A stretch of DNA of 64,000 nucleotides from Oscillospiraceae bacterium (lineage in GTDB: Bacteria > Bacillota > Clostridia > Oscillospirales > Oscillospiraceae). The notes below the pieces were generated by a model. The model was not told where the DNA came from. It did no database searches and was given only the letters and a program-made list of their open reading frames with translations. Below, one piece after another: positions 48,865-57,471 of the stretch. The DNA lies in contig JAFVXA010000060.1 in the NCBI GenBank assembly GCA_017501355.1, positions 1-64,000 of the forward strand, read 5' to 3'. Position 1 is the stretch's first letter. Each line of letters opens with the position of its first letter. Made by a program: the position numbers and the translations under genes.

Positions 48865-51800
48865 TTATGCCACGGCATTGGCGTTGATCCTGTCGATCGC
48901 CGCCTTGATCCCCATCCAAAGAGACAGATCGGTGAAGATCTCCACCACACTGCCTCTGTCGGTGAAGGGGGACTCCTGCAGAACAGAGAGATCCTTCATC
49001 AGACCATTGTGGACAATGTACTCCACAATTTGATTCACGAAATAGATCTGCCTGCTGTCGAGCTTTGCTTCGTCAAGATAATCAGCAAAGGCTTCTTTGG
49101 CTGCCCTCATATCAAGACCGACGATCTCGCGGACAAACTCGCCCAAAGGTTTGGAACCGATCTCAGCTTCGTAGTCCTCTTTGGTTCCGACCTCGCTCCA
49201 AAGGATCTTTTGCAGAGCGGCAATGTCATCCTCGTTCAGCGGGACATTGCTTCTGAGCTTTGCAATCACAGCCTCGTCCTGATGCTGACGGATGTAGAAC
49301 TCTGCCTTAGCTTTGTAGTTCTTCAGATCATCGTTCTCCAATTCGGATTCGTGCCAGTCCATCGACAGGATCTCATCATCAAAATTCGTGGTATAGCGAT
49401 GGACATCGGTGACAATGTACTTGATAAGTCCGCGCAGGTTCTCGCGAATCTGTTCAAACTCATTGATGCCGGCATTGTCCAAATAGTCCGTCTGCAGGAT
49501 CTTCTGAATCAGATCTGTCTGTGCCTTGATCTCGGGGATGTTGGCAACTCCGGCGATGCCGCTGACCTTTTTGAATAGATCGTTCCTTGCCTTGGTGTAC
49601 TTCTTGCCAGCAAGGTATGCCAGTTCAATACCGTACATCAGTGCGTCGAAACGCATTGCCTTGGGTTCGTCCTCATCCGGTGTGACCAACGGCGCAAGCT
49701 CCTCTGCCATGGTCAGCGTATTCTCGTATGTCAGCGCAGAGTAATTGTCCGGGTTGGAATATAGCTCCACATATTTCAGATGCTGTTTGACGGCAAAACT
49801 TTCCTTGTTCAGTTCCTGCACCTTGCGTACCATATCGTCTACCAAAGACTTGCGGAATTCAATCAGATCCGGCGTCTGATAGGCAATATCCTGCAGCTTG
49901 AATGCCATCTGCGCTTTCAGATTGAAGATGGCACCCTGCAGCGCCAGCTGGTTTGCGGTTGGGCGACCATCTTTGTTCATGCGGAAGAACTCGAAATTGC
50001 CGCAGAAATCCAAAATGTAGAACTTACTCTTGTCTGCACCGTCCATCAGACCGGGGGACAGGCGGGTTCCGCGTCCGATCATCTGCCAGAACTTCGCCTT
50101 GCTCATGACCTTCTTGAAGAACACCAGATTCAGACACTCCGGCACGTCAATGCCGGTGTCCAGCATATCCACCGAAATGGCGATCTGCGGCAGCTTCTTG
50201 GGCTCAGAGAACTCGTCGATGGCACTTTGTGCGTAGGTCATATAGTTGTCGATGACCTTGGCATAGCCGGGGAGATGAGGGTACTCACGATTGAAGATTT
50301 CAAAAATCTTCTCTGCATGGGTGTGGTTCTTTGCAAAGATAATGGTCTTGCCCAGCTTTTCACCGTAGTCGATCCGAAGACCGTTGGTCATGAGGATATT
50401 CAGCACTTCCTTGATGGTATCCTCGTTAAACACCCACTCGTTCAGTGCAGAGGAACTGATGCGTTCCGGCAGCTCGCCGTTCTCATTCTCAAAGGTGTTT
50501 TCGTAGGCTTCCTTGTCCTCTTCGGAAAGGTCGTCATAGGCAATGCCCTGCTCGATAAACTTCAGTTTGGTCTCCACGCTCATGAAGTCCACAAGGAACC
50601 CATCGGTAACCGCCTGTGCCAGTTCATAGCCGTAGGTCGGCACACCGCTTTCCAGCTCAAAAATCGAGTAGGTATTCTTGTCGATCTCGTCCTTCGGTGT
50701 GGCAGTCAGACCCACCAGTGGGGCATCGAAATACTGGAAAATATCCCGATACTTGTTGTAGATGGAGCGGTGTGCCTCATCGCAGATGACCAGATCGAAG
50801 TGTCCGCAGGTGAAGAGCTTGCCTTCCTCATCCTTGACGGAGTCGATGCAGTTCATCATGGTCTGATAGGTGGAGAACACGCAGTGGGCACTGTAGTTGT
50901 CCTTTTCCTCGCAGAGATTGGTGACGGAGAGATCCGGCAGCAGATTGACAAAGCTGCGCTTTGCCTGTGTCACCAGTGAGTTGCGGTCAGCCAAAAACAA
51001 AATGTTTTTCACCCAGCCGTGCTGCAGCAGCACATCACAGAGCGCGATGACCGTTCTCGTCTTGCCGGAGCCGGTTGCCATAACCAGCAGCGCCTTGCGG
51101 CGGTTGCGATCAAAGGCATCGCAGACGGCTATGATCGCGCTCTCCTGATAGTAGCGACCGGCGATGCTGCGGTTCACCAAGATGTTTTTGAGGCTTGTCC
51201 GCATGGAGCGCAGGTTGAACATCTTCTCCAGATCACGCTTGGAGTAGATGGTTGCCACCTTGCGCTCGGGATAGGTGCCGTCGTTGATGCGAGTCTCAAA
51301 GCCGTTGGTCAGGAAGATGGCAGGACGGCGACCGTATTTCTTTTCCAAAATGTCAGCATACAGTTTTGCCTGCTGCCGCCCCTTGGACACATCCACACAG
51401 GTGCGCTTGGCTTCGATCACCGCCAGGGGCTTATGGCTGTCATCATAGAGCACATAGTCCGCAAAGCCCACTTCGCTCTTGTTGGGCATGCCGGGCAGCT
51501 CCACCTCGTTGATCCAGTCCTTGCCCTCCGTCCAACCGGCATCCATCAGCATGGCATCGATGTAGATCTTGCGGGTCTTGTACTCGGAGAGGTCGAGAGG
51601 CTTCGGCACGTAGCTCTGCTGTTGCTCAGCGCGGCGGGCGGTCAGCTCTGCCTTGAGAGCCTCGTTCTCAGCAAGAAGCTTTTGTAAGTTCTCGGATTGG
51701 TCTTCACCAAATAGCCTTAGATTTACATTAAGGAGCTTCAGTTCTTTTCCGTCAACAATAACAGGCTCTTCGAGCTGTACACACTTTGAGCGATCGAACT

Positions 51801-52197
51801 CCTGAGGTTCATACTCCTTGCCATAGCAGCAGGCGATAAAATCAAGGAAGATGTAGAGATTCTCAAGGCACAGCATCGCCTGCTCGCCGGTGATCTTTTT
51901 GCCGGTGTGAGCGGCATTGTTGCCCATTCGGCGGATGAAATCCATGCGCCGCCAAATGTCGCTGCCCACAATGTCGCGGAACTCCTCGGTGTTCATCAGG
52001 CTCACCAGCGTGTCCTGATAGGGCATGACAAGCTCGCCGTCCACGGAATACATCCATTTGACGGCAAACTCCATGCAGCGGCGGCAGTTGAGGACAGAAG
52101 CCGAGGGATCAATGTGCAGGATCTTCTCAGCAGAGACCGCAACGGAAGAAAAAGTATTAAATTGTGGGTCAGCGGTCAGAAAATCGAAGTTGGTCAT
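48865..52197 (-). CDS. hsdR: Type I restriction enzyme, R (translocase/nuclease) subunit
   Basis: 1110 aa. N-terminal DUF4145-like region (VLNCRRCMEFAVKWMYSVDG), PD-(D/E)xK nuclease (VGFADYVLYDDSHKPLAVIE AK, with D and ExK), SF2 helicase: VMATGSGKTRTVIALCDVLL (Walker A), FDLVICDEAHRSIYN (DEAH), VGLTATPK (motif III) and QMIGRGTRLSPG (motif VI), then a C-terminal helical domain. It cuts unmodified DNA after ATP-driven translocation, using HsdM/HsdS from the same operon. ATG 52197 follows GAGGTGAGTAC. Its first 25 codons are duplicated at 53735-53809. Confidence 0.95.
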   Translation of the reverse strand: MTNFDFLTADPQFNTFSSVAVSAEKILHIDPSASVLNCRRCMEFAVKWMYSVDGELVMPYQDTLVSLMNTEEFRDIVGSDIWRRMDFIRRMGNNAAHTGKKITGEQAMLCLENLYIFLDFIACCYGKEYEPQEFDRSKCVQLEEPVIVDGKELKLLNVNLRLFGEDQSENLQKLLAENEALKAELTARRAEQQQSYVPKPLDLSEYKTRKIYIDAMLMDAGWTEGKDWINEVELPGMPNKSEVGFADYVLYDDSHKPLAVIEAKRTCVDVSKGRQQAKLYADILEKKYGRRPAIFLTNGFETRINDGTYPERKVATIYSKRDLEKMFNLRSMRTSLKNILVNRSIAGRYYQESAIIAVCDAFDRNRRKALLVMATGSGKTRTVIALCDVLLQHGWVKNILFLADRNSLVTQAKRSFVNLLPDLSVTNLCEEKDNYSAHCVFSTYQTMMNCIDSVKDEEGKLFTCGHFDLVICDEAHRSIYNKYRDIFQYFDAPLVGLTATPKDEIDKNTYSIFELESGVPTYGYELAQAVTDGFLVDFMSVETKLKFIEQGIAYDDLSEEDKEAYENTFENENGELPERISSSALNEWVFNEDTIKEVLNILMTNGLRIDYGEKLGKTIIFAKNHTHAEKIFEIFNREYPHLPGYAKVIDNYMTYAQSAIDEFSEPKKLPQIAISVDMLDTGIDVPECLNLVFFKKVMSKAKFWQMIGRGTRLSPGLMDGADKSKFYILDFCGNFEFFRMNKDGRPTANQLALQGAIFNLKAQMAFKLQDIAYQTPDLIEFRKSLVDDMVRKVQELNKESFAVKQHLKYVELYSNPDNYSALTYENTLTMAEELAPLVTPDEDEPKAMRFDALMYGIELAYLAGKKYTKARNDLFKKVSGIAGVANIPEIKAQTDLIQKILQTDYLDNAGINEFEQIRENLRGLIKYIVTDVHRYTTNFDDEILSMDWHESELENDDLKNYKAKAEFYIRQHQDEAVIAKLRSNVPLNEDDIAALQKILWSEVGTKEDYEAEIGSKPLGEFVREIVGLDMRAAKEAFADYLDEAKLDSRQIYFVNQIVEYIVHNGLMKDLSVLQESPFTDRGSVVEIFTDLSLWMGIKAAIDRINANAVA

Positions 52198-52245
52198 GTA
52201 CTCACCTCGCAACGCTTATTCTGACTCCATTGCACGAATCACTTT
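52136..52245. repeat. Direct repeat A: end of ATPase gene plus hsdR start
   Basis: About 109 bases highly similar to 53748-53856. It covers the last codons of the ATPase gene (VIRAMESE, stop), the spacer with GAGGT, and the first ~20 codons of hsdR. With copy B it brackets the DUF4869/ATPase module. Confidence 0.85.
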
Positions 52246-53178
52246 CTCAATGTGATTGGGCTGCAAGTAGAACGGAGTCAATTTTTGCTTGTTGTAACGC
52301 ATATAGTCGTTGCCTTCCGTCATGCTGACAAGCAGCGCAGTAAAGAATTGCTCCCAACTAAAGTACTTTTCAGAATCAATATGATTTGTCGGAGCTTGGA
52401 GAATGCGGTCAATCTCTGCACTACGGATCACACCTGCCTTTAGCAGCAGCCATTCAAAAGATTCCGGCAGGAAAAGAGTGATATGACCGGGGCGCAGGGT
52501 GCTCAGTTGATAAACCTTCTCCATATCAGCACCAAACGCTGCTCCATCCGCAACGACAAGCGTTTGGGGATTGCTCGACTGCATTAAGACTCCAAAGATG
52601 TTGGACTTGCCATGTGCGGAATCGCATTGCGTGTGGTACTGCTTGGCGATGCAGGCAAACATCTGATGTCCGGCATTGGAATCTTCTGTCAGAATAGAGT
52701 CAACATCTGTCAACTGTTCAGAAGCAGAACTGAGAGTTTTGTAATAGGGATAAGCTCTGTTATATGTTCGCTTGGATCTGCTGGTTGTTTTACGAAGCTC
52801 CAAAACAGCTTCAACGCTGTAGGGGAGTTGGTACAGACTTTCTCTTGTGATCAAAACATAGTAATTGCTCGTCCCGCGGATTGCCTGTGCAAACTCTTTG
52901 GTGCTCACAAAAGCATTGCCTTCATCAACAAAAACAATGCTGTTTTGGGTGGATTTCAAACGTTCTTCCCAGTCAAGACTGGTCAAGATGCGGCAGGGCT
53001 TATCACACTTTATGGTAACACCGCTTTGATCACCCAGCATTTCGTAATCTCTGAGCATGCCGATCAGTGTGGTTTTTCCTGTTGCGCTATCGCCACGGAT
53101 GATCGTAATATTGCGCTCCAGTTCCAGTGTGAATTGCACTTTGCGGTTGCGTACAGTGACCGTGTGTTTTCCTCTCAT
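52216..53178 (-). CDS. P-loop ATPase of unknown function, paired with DUF4869 protein
   Basis: 320 aa. Walker A IIRGDSATGKTTLIGML near residue 30 and Walker B-like SIVFVDEGNAFV near 85; YYVLITRESLYQLPYSVEAV follows. A later acidic patch TLVVADGAAFGADMEKVYQL resembles a TOPRIM-like DxD strand, which is speculative. The last 9 residues (KVIRAMESE) are nearly identical to the end of the DUF2806 protein at 53828, because of the flanking repeat. ATG 53178 follows GGAGGTGCGT. It is 12 bases downstream of the DUF4869 gene. Proteins like this are often mis-named translation factors; I do not recognise a function. Confidence 0.7.
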   Translation of the reverse strand: MRGKHTVTVRNRKVQFTLELERNITIIRGDSATGKTTLIGMLRDYEMLGDQSGVTIKCDKPCRILTSLDWEERLKSTQNSIVFVDEGNAFVSTKEFAQAIRGTSNYYVLITRESLYQLPYSVEAVLELRKTTSRSKRTYNRAYPYYKTLSSASEQLTDVDSILTEDSNAGHQMFACIAKQYHTQCDSAHGKSNIFGVLMQSSNPQTLVVADGAAFGADMEKVYQLSTLRPGHITLFLPESFEWLLLKAGVIRSAEIDRILQAPTNHIDSEKYFSWEQFFTALLVSMTEGNDYMRYNKQKLTPFYLQPNHIEKVIRAMESE

Positions 53179-53190
53179 ACGCACCTCCGC

Positions 53191-53628
53191 TTACACATAC
53201 TGTGCCGCAACGGTCAGAAAGTCTTCCATGTTGCAGACCGTACTTCCATCGTTCAAAATCTTTGCGGTAAACGAAGCTTTTCCAAAATTCATGATGTGCC
53301 GCAGATTGATCGTGATGTCTCTGCTTTTCGCAAGCTCCAAAAGGAACTTAGCGCAGTTATCGCCGCAGGTGGAGGCGTTGAATACTTTGTCGGGGCAGTT
53401 CTTGATCAAAAGAAGAGTTTTTGTGCCGCCGGAGAGACTGGTGGGCGGAATCATGCCCAGCACGGGGCTTTTGATTGCCTGTGCATCCACAACAACAGAG
53501 TTGTCGATCTTCTTAATGACTTTTTTCGCGAAATCATCAAGAATCCAGTCATCTTCGTAGGTGTTCTTGAAAAACACTTCGGTATTATAAATCGCAGTGG
53601 GCATATCGCCAAAATAAATGTAAAGCAA
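53191..53628 (-). CDS. DUF4869-like protein
   Basis: 145 aa: LYIYFGDMPTAIYNTEVFFK, DAQAIKSPVLGMIPPTSLSG, LLLIKNCPDKVFNASTCGDN (Cys in a STCGDNCAK motif) and DITINLRHIMNFG. This fits my memory of the DUF4869 family, which begins ML-IYFGD. The start is probably TTG 53628 (AAAGGA 10 bases upstream), matching the family N-terminus; GTG 53637 is too close to the ribosome site. First gene of the two-gene insert. Function unknown. Confidence 0.65.
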   Translation of the reverse strand: MLYIYFGDMPTAIYNTEVFFKNTYEDDWILDDFAKKVIKKIDNSVVVDAQAIKSPVLGMIPPTSLSGGTKTLLLIKNCPDKVFNASTCGDNCAKFLLELAKSRDITINLRHIMNFGKASFTAKILNDGSTVCNMEDFLTVAAQYV

Positions 53629-53674
53629 TGAATGCACGTCCTTTCAGATGTAGTTTGTGCATAATAGGGCGGAT

Positions 53675-53809
53675 TTAGGCGCGAAATTTCTTCGTCAGTC
53701 GAAGATAAGAGGGGGTGAAAACGATATGCAGAACCCTCTCATCAGGCACCGCAACGGAGGAGAAGGTATCAAATTGTGAATCGGAGGTTAGAAAATCGAA
53801 GTTGGTCAT
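53675..53809 (-). pseudogene. Duplicated 5' fragment of hsdR
   Basis: From ATG 53809 the frame reads MTNFDFLTSDSQFDTFSSVA, then VPDERVLHIVFTP and ends at TAA 53675 (44 aa). The first ~30 codons match the true hsdR start (MTNFDFLTADPQFNTFSSVA...ILHID) with several differences, then diverge. It has a GAGGTGGT ribosome site and sits exactly where hsdR would start after the DUF2806 gene. It marks the ancestral position of hsdR before the insertion. Confidence 0.85.
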
Positions 53810-53856
53810 GGTACCACCTCGTATCTTTTATTCTGACTCCATCGCGCGAATTACTT
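53748..53856. repeat. Direct repeat B: end of DUF2806 gene plus hsdR 5' fragment
   Basis: Partner of the repeat at 52136-52245. It contains the DUF2806 gene end (VIRAMESE, stop), a GAGGTGGTACC spacer and the truncated hsdR start. The copies differ at scattered bases, so the duplication is not recent or came from a different allele. Confidence 0.85.
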
Positions 53857-54814
53857 TGATTGGTTGATCTGTATAACTGATGTCTGTTTCGAAAATTTGA
53901 TTAATACCATGAACTGAAATGACAACATTATCTCTATTTTGCTCGAACACCATTTCAGCAACATCATCAAAATAATTATCGTTTGACTCATATTCCAAAG
54001 CCGTTGCTAACTCTTTGCCGACTCTCGTTAACGAAAAGACACCAAAAGAAAGTTTGGCCTGATTTGGAGATACTCCTTTTAAAACGGCGACTCTATTTTT
54101 GCTAAACAATACCTCAGGATCCGTATCCGTAATTTCCACATTTAGACTGATCATTGAGTCAGATGATATCAAACCGCACTCATCTAGCACTAAAATTGAT
54201 CCAAAACGAATCCCGTATTTTTTAAGTATGTCCGTATCAGATATTACAAACATCTTTTCGTTGAGTCTGAGGGTATAGGGTAGTATTTTTTGGAAAGCTT
54301 CCGCTTCTTGTCGAGAAAGATTTCTTATAATTTCCAGGGTTCGCAAAGAAAAACTGTTCGGCATAGAAATCTCTCCGGCAAGAATTTTGCCCCAAACATA
54401 TTGCATTTCCTCGTTGCTTATATCCTTTATAATGTCAAAAAAGCGTGTAATCCAATCTGCATCCACCGGCTCATCTGATACTGCTTCAGCCGTAGGCAGC
54501 TCTTTAGCGGCAACTTCAAGCACTTTTTCGATGTTAGTTTCCTGTCGAACTGCATCGACAAGCATTCTTTGTCTAGCTCGGGCTGCTAATTCTTCAGGAG
54601 TTGATTTCCTTACATGCATTTCGTCGCCAACGAAAACAATATCCATATCTGGGTTATCGCGAATCATCTGCAGTTTACGCTCGTTTGCATCCATATCTGC
54701 ATCTGTCTGCGCTCTAGTCCATTTTGGATTGAAAATTTTTTGTATAATCTCCTGGAACTTTGCTATCGCCTTTGCGCTTTCAGCGGCGGCTTCCATTGCG
54801 GTATTGGGATCCAT
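53828..54814 (-). CDS. DUF2806 domain protein
   Basis: 328 aa. MDPNTAMEAAAESAKAIAKF, then VDADWITRFFDIIKDISNEE and MQYVWGKILAGEISMPNSFS with LRTLEIIRNLSRQEAEAF are the DUF2806 core (WxxRFFDxxKDxSNEEMQxxWGKILAGE). Mostly helical, no membrane segment, low GC. It lies between hsdS and the duplicated hsdR start, in the operon. DUF2806 proteins are often seen in defence loci and prophages; role unknown. ATG 54814 fits GGTGAGGA spacing better than ATG 54820. Confidence 0.8.
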   Translation of the reverse strand: MDPNTAMEAAAESAKAIAKFQEIIQKIFNPKWTRAQTDADMDANERKLQMIRDNPDMDIVFVGDEMHVRKSTPEELAARARQRMLVDAVRQETNIEKVLEVAAKELPTAEAVSDEPVDADWITRFFDIIKDISNEEMQYVWGKILAGEISMPNSFSLRTLEIIRNLSRQEAEAFQKILPYTLRLNEKMFVISDTDILKKYGIRFGSILVLDECGLISSDSMISLNVEITDTDPEVLFSKNRVAVLKGVSPNQAKLSFGVFSLTRVGKELATALEYESNDNYFDDVAEMVFEQNRDNVVISVHGINQIFETDISYTDQPIKVIRAMESE

Positions 54815-54828
54815 ATACATTCCTCACC

Positions 54829-55974
54829 TCACCCGAAGTATTTCTGCATCAATGCTTTTTTCAGTGTTTCAAGCTTATCCAAGCTCTGCTGGATGGTCAA
54901 TTTTGATTTGTCGGTCTGTTCGACAAAGGTGGCAAATTGATTTTGAAGTTCGATTGGCGGTATCATAATTGGATAGTTTCCTATTATTTTCAGATTGAGA
55001 CCACCTCGCCCATCGGTGTTAGTTGATGCTCCTCGTAACTCCATATATTGAAGTTTCAGAAAATGAAGCAGATATTCTGCATTTACCTTTTCATTGTTTA
55101 CAATAGAGCATATTGACTGATTAGTGCATAATTCAATCTCTGTAATTGCCGCTGTGCCTCTTGTTTTTCCTTGTCCTGCCATTGCTAACACGACGGTTTT
55201 AGGAGGCACTAACTTTGTACTTGCATTATCATATCCCAATTGTGTAATCTTTGTGTCTGTTTCAAATACTCTCCCCTTATTGACTTCTCCAGAACTCATC
55301 CACGGAATAGTGCCATTTTCCCAATATTTCTTAACTTGTGTACTTGGAGTAGCACCTGCAACACAAGTTCCAATATCATTGATTACACCCTTTTCCCAAC
55401 TTTTATTATTAAGATTGGGGTCACCAAACAGTTCGACAAATCGGGATTTGACCAACTCGTCCAGTTTTGCAAGTTGCTGCTTGCGGAGAGAAATTAGGTT
55501 GTCAACCAGATTCAAGCTACAGATAACCTCTTTTTGCTTATCAATCGGTTTGATATCAAACTCTACATTTTTAAGATATCCCGCAGAAATGTTTGGCTGC
55601 GCACCACCAACGCCGTCCTTGACAAATTGTTCTTTTTTGCTGCTTAAGAAGTAGAATAAATACTCTGGCAAAACATTGTCACACGGCAAGAATGCGGCAC
55701 AAGCTTGGTTTGTAGATGCTTCATAAGGAAGAATTGAACAAGCACCAATTGTTGCCCCGTACATTGCAATCAAGACTGTATTTGGTGGAAACAGTTTTGC
55801 AGAGCTATTATTTAAACCTGCCTCTGTAATACATTCAATAATATCCGGAACATACTTTCCTTTTAAATCTCCAGTTTTAACCCACGGGATTGTTCCATGT
55901 TCATAGAACGAAGTCTCTTTCTTGTTGGGTGTACCACCTGAGGAAATAGTAAAGACATCTCCCAATCTTGCCAT
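54829..55974 (-). CDS. hsdS: Type I restriction enzyme specificity subunit
   Basis: 381 aa with two target-recognition domains. TRD1 (ARLGDVFTISSGGTPNKKET; IPWVKTGDLKG; PNTVLIAMYGATIGACSILP) ends in a conserved helix (KEVICSLNLVDNLISLRKQQ; LAKLDELVKSRFVELFGDPN). TRD2 (IGTCVAGATPSTQVKKYWEN; IPWMSSGEVNKG; KTVVLAMAGQGKTRGT) ends in a second helix (DKSKLTIQQSLDKLETLKKA). The two differ strongly, so the DNA target is bipartite. Low GC, as usual for hsdS. ATG overlaps the hsdM stop (TGATG). Confidence 0.95.
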   Translation of the reverse strand: MARLGDVFTISSGGTPNKKETSFYEHGTIPWVKTGDLKGKYVPDIIECITEAGLNNSSAKLFPPNTVLIAMYGATIGACSILPYEASTNQACAAFLPCDNVLPEYLFYFLSSKKEQFVKDGVGGAQPNISAGYLKNVEFDIKPIDKQKEVICSLNLVDNLISLRKQQLAKLDELVKSRFVELFGDPNLNNKSWEKGVINDIGTCVAGATPSTQVKKYWENGTIPWMSSGEVNKGRVFETDTKITQLGYDNASTKLVPPKTVVLAMAGQGKTRGTAAITEIELCTNQSICSIVNNEKVNAEYLLHFLKLQYMELRGASTNTDGRGGLNLKIIGNYPIMIPPIELQNQFATFVEQTDKSKLTIQQSLDKLETLKKALMQKYFG

Positions 55975-57470
55975 CACAGCATCTCCTCCAACTCTGCCAG
56001 TTCCTTCTCAATCTTCATCTCCAACTCATACAGGTCGGTCATGATCTCCTGTGTGGACGCATACTCCACAGGCTTATACTCGGTCTTCTTATATTTATTA
56101 ATGGAGAGGTCATAGCCGTTTTCCACGATCTCACTCTTCGGCACAAAGAAGGACTTCTCGGTGCGCTCACGGTTTTCTTCGCTCTGCAGATCACGGAAAC
56201 GGGCGATGATGTCGGGAATGTCATTTTCTGCAACAGAAGTGCGCTTATCATCCAACGAGAAGCCGTCGGCGGTCATATCGTAGAACCACACCTTGTCAGT
56301 GCCGCCGTGACCGGTCTTGGTGAAAATCAGAATACCGGTGGAGACACCTGCGTAGGGCTTGAAGACACCGCTGGGCATGGAAATCACAGCTTCCAAACGG
56401 TTGCCGTCCACAAGAGCCTGACGGATCGCCTTGTGCGCGGTGGAAGAGCCAAACAGCACACCGTCGGGGACGATGACCGCGCCGCGACCACCCACTTTCA
56501 GCATCCGCAGGAAGAGGGCGAGGAAGAGCAGTTCCGTCTTCTTGGTCTTGCAGACCTTCAGCAGATCCGCAGAAACGGTATCGGCATCGAGACTGCCCTT
56601 AAAGGGCGGATTTGCAAGAATGAGAGAATACTTCTCCTTATCCGGATTCTGATCGCTGAGACTGTCACGGTATTCGATGAAGGGGTTGTCCACGCCGTGA
56701 GTCATCATGTTCATGGCACCGATGCGCAGCATGGTGCGATCCATGTCGTAGCCAAAGAACATGTGGTTCATGTAATGATCCTTCTTCTGTTTGTTGAAGA
56801 AGATCTCTTCCTTGTGCTTTTCCTTGAGATACTCTCCCGCAGTCACAAGGAAACCGGAAGTGCCGCAGGCAGGGTCGCAGATGACATCGTCGGGGCGGGG
56901 CTGCATCAGCTCCACCATCATGCGGATGATATGGCGGGGCGTACGGAACTGACCGTTGCGACCGGACTGGCTGATCTTGCTGAGGAGATATTCGTACACA
57001 TCGCCGCGGATGTCGGCATCGTGGATCTGCGCCATCTGATTGTAAATATCGTCAAGACAGTCCACCACCTTGCTCAGCAGCAGGGGCGTGGGCAGCTTAA
57101 AAATAGCATCATCCATGTACTTGGAATAGGCGCTGTTTTTGTCTCCGTGGAGATTCTTGATGAAGGGGAACACCCATTCCTGCATGACAGAGTACATCTT
57201 GCCCGCCGGAAAATCGTGGAACACAGACCACTTCAGCTGATTGCCGGGAATGGTGCGGTCACCGATCTGCACCTCTTCGGCAAAGATGCTCTTGTGGGGC
57301 AGCCCCAGCATGGCACTCTCCTTAGCACGGAGGTTGTCAGTGTCGTCGAGGTCGTGAATGAACATGAGGTAAGTAACCTGCTCAATCACGTCCAAAGGAT
57401 TCACAAGACCGCCTGCGGCAAAGATATCCCACAGACCGTCGATTCTGGTTTTCAGTTCACCGGTAATCAT
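55974..57470 (-). CDS. hsdM: Type I restriction enzyme, DNA methyltransferase subunit
   Basis: 498 aa adenine methyltransferase: HsdM N-terminal helical domain (LWDIFAAGGLVNPLDVIEQV), motif I VICDPACGTSGFLVTAGEYL and motif IV LILANPPFKGSLDADT (NPPF). GQFRTPRHIIRMMVELMQPR is typical of HsdM. ATG 57470 lies 1 base after the fic stop, with GGGAG upstream, so fic-hsdM-hsdS are coupled. Confidence 0.96.
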   Translation of the reverse strand: MITGELKTRIDGLWDIFAAGGLVNPLDVIEQVTYLMFIHDLDDTDNLRAKESAMLGLPHKSIFAEEVQIGDRTIPGNQLKWSVFHDFPAGKMYSVMQEWVFPFIKNLHGDKNSAYSKYMDDAIFKLPTPLLLSKVVDCLDDIYNQMAQIHDADIRGDVYEYLLSKISQSGRNGQFRTPRHIIRMMVELMQPRPDDVICDPACGTSGFLVTAGEYLKEKHKEEIFFNKQKKDHYMNHMFFGYDMDRTMLRIGAMNMMTHGVDNPFIEYRDSLSDQNPDKEKYSLILANPPFKGSLDADTVSADLLKVCKTKKTELLFLALFLRMLKVGGRGAVIVPDGVLFGSSTAHKAIRQALVDGNRLEAVISMPSGVFKPYAGVSTGILIFTKTGHGGTDKVWFYDMTADGFSLDDKRTSVAENDIPDIIARFRDLQSEENRERTEKSFFVPKSEIVENGYDLSINKYKKTEYKPVEYASTQEIMTDLYELEMKIEKELAELEEML

Positions 57471-57471
57471 A

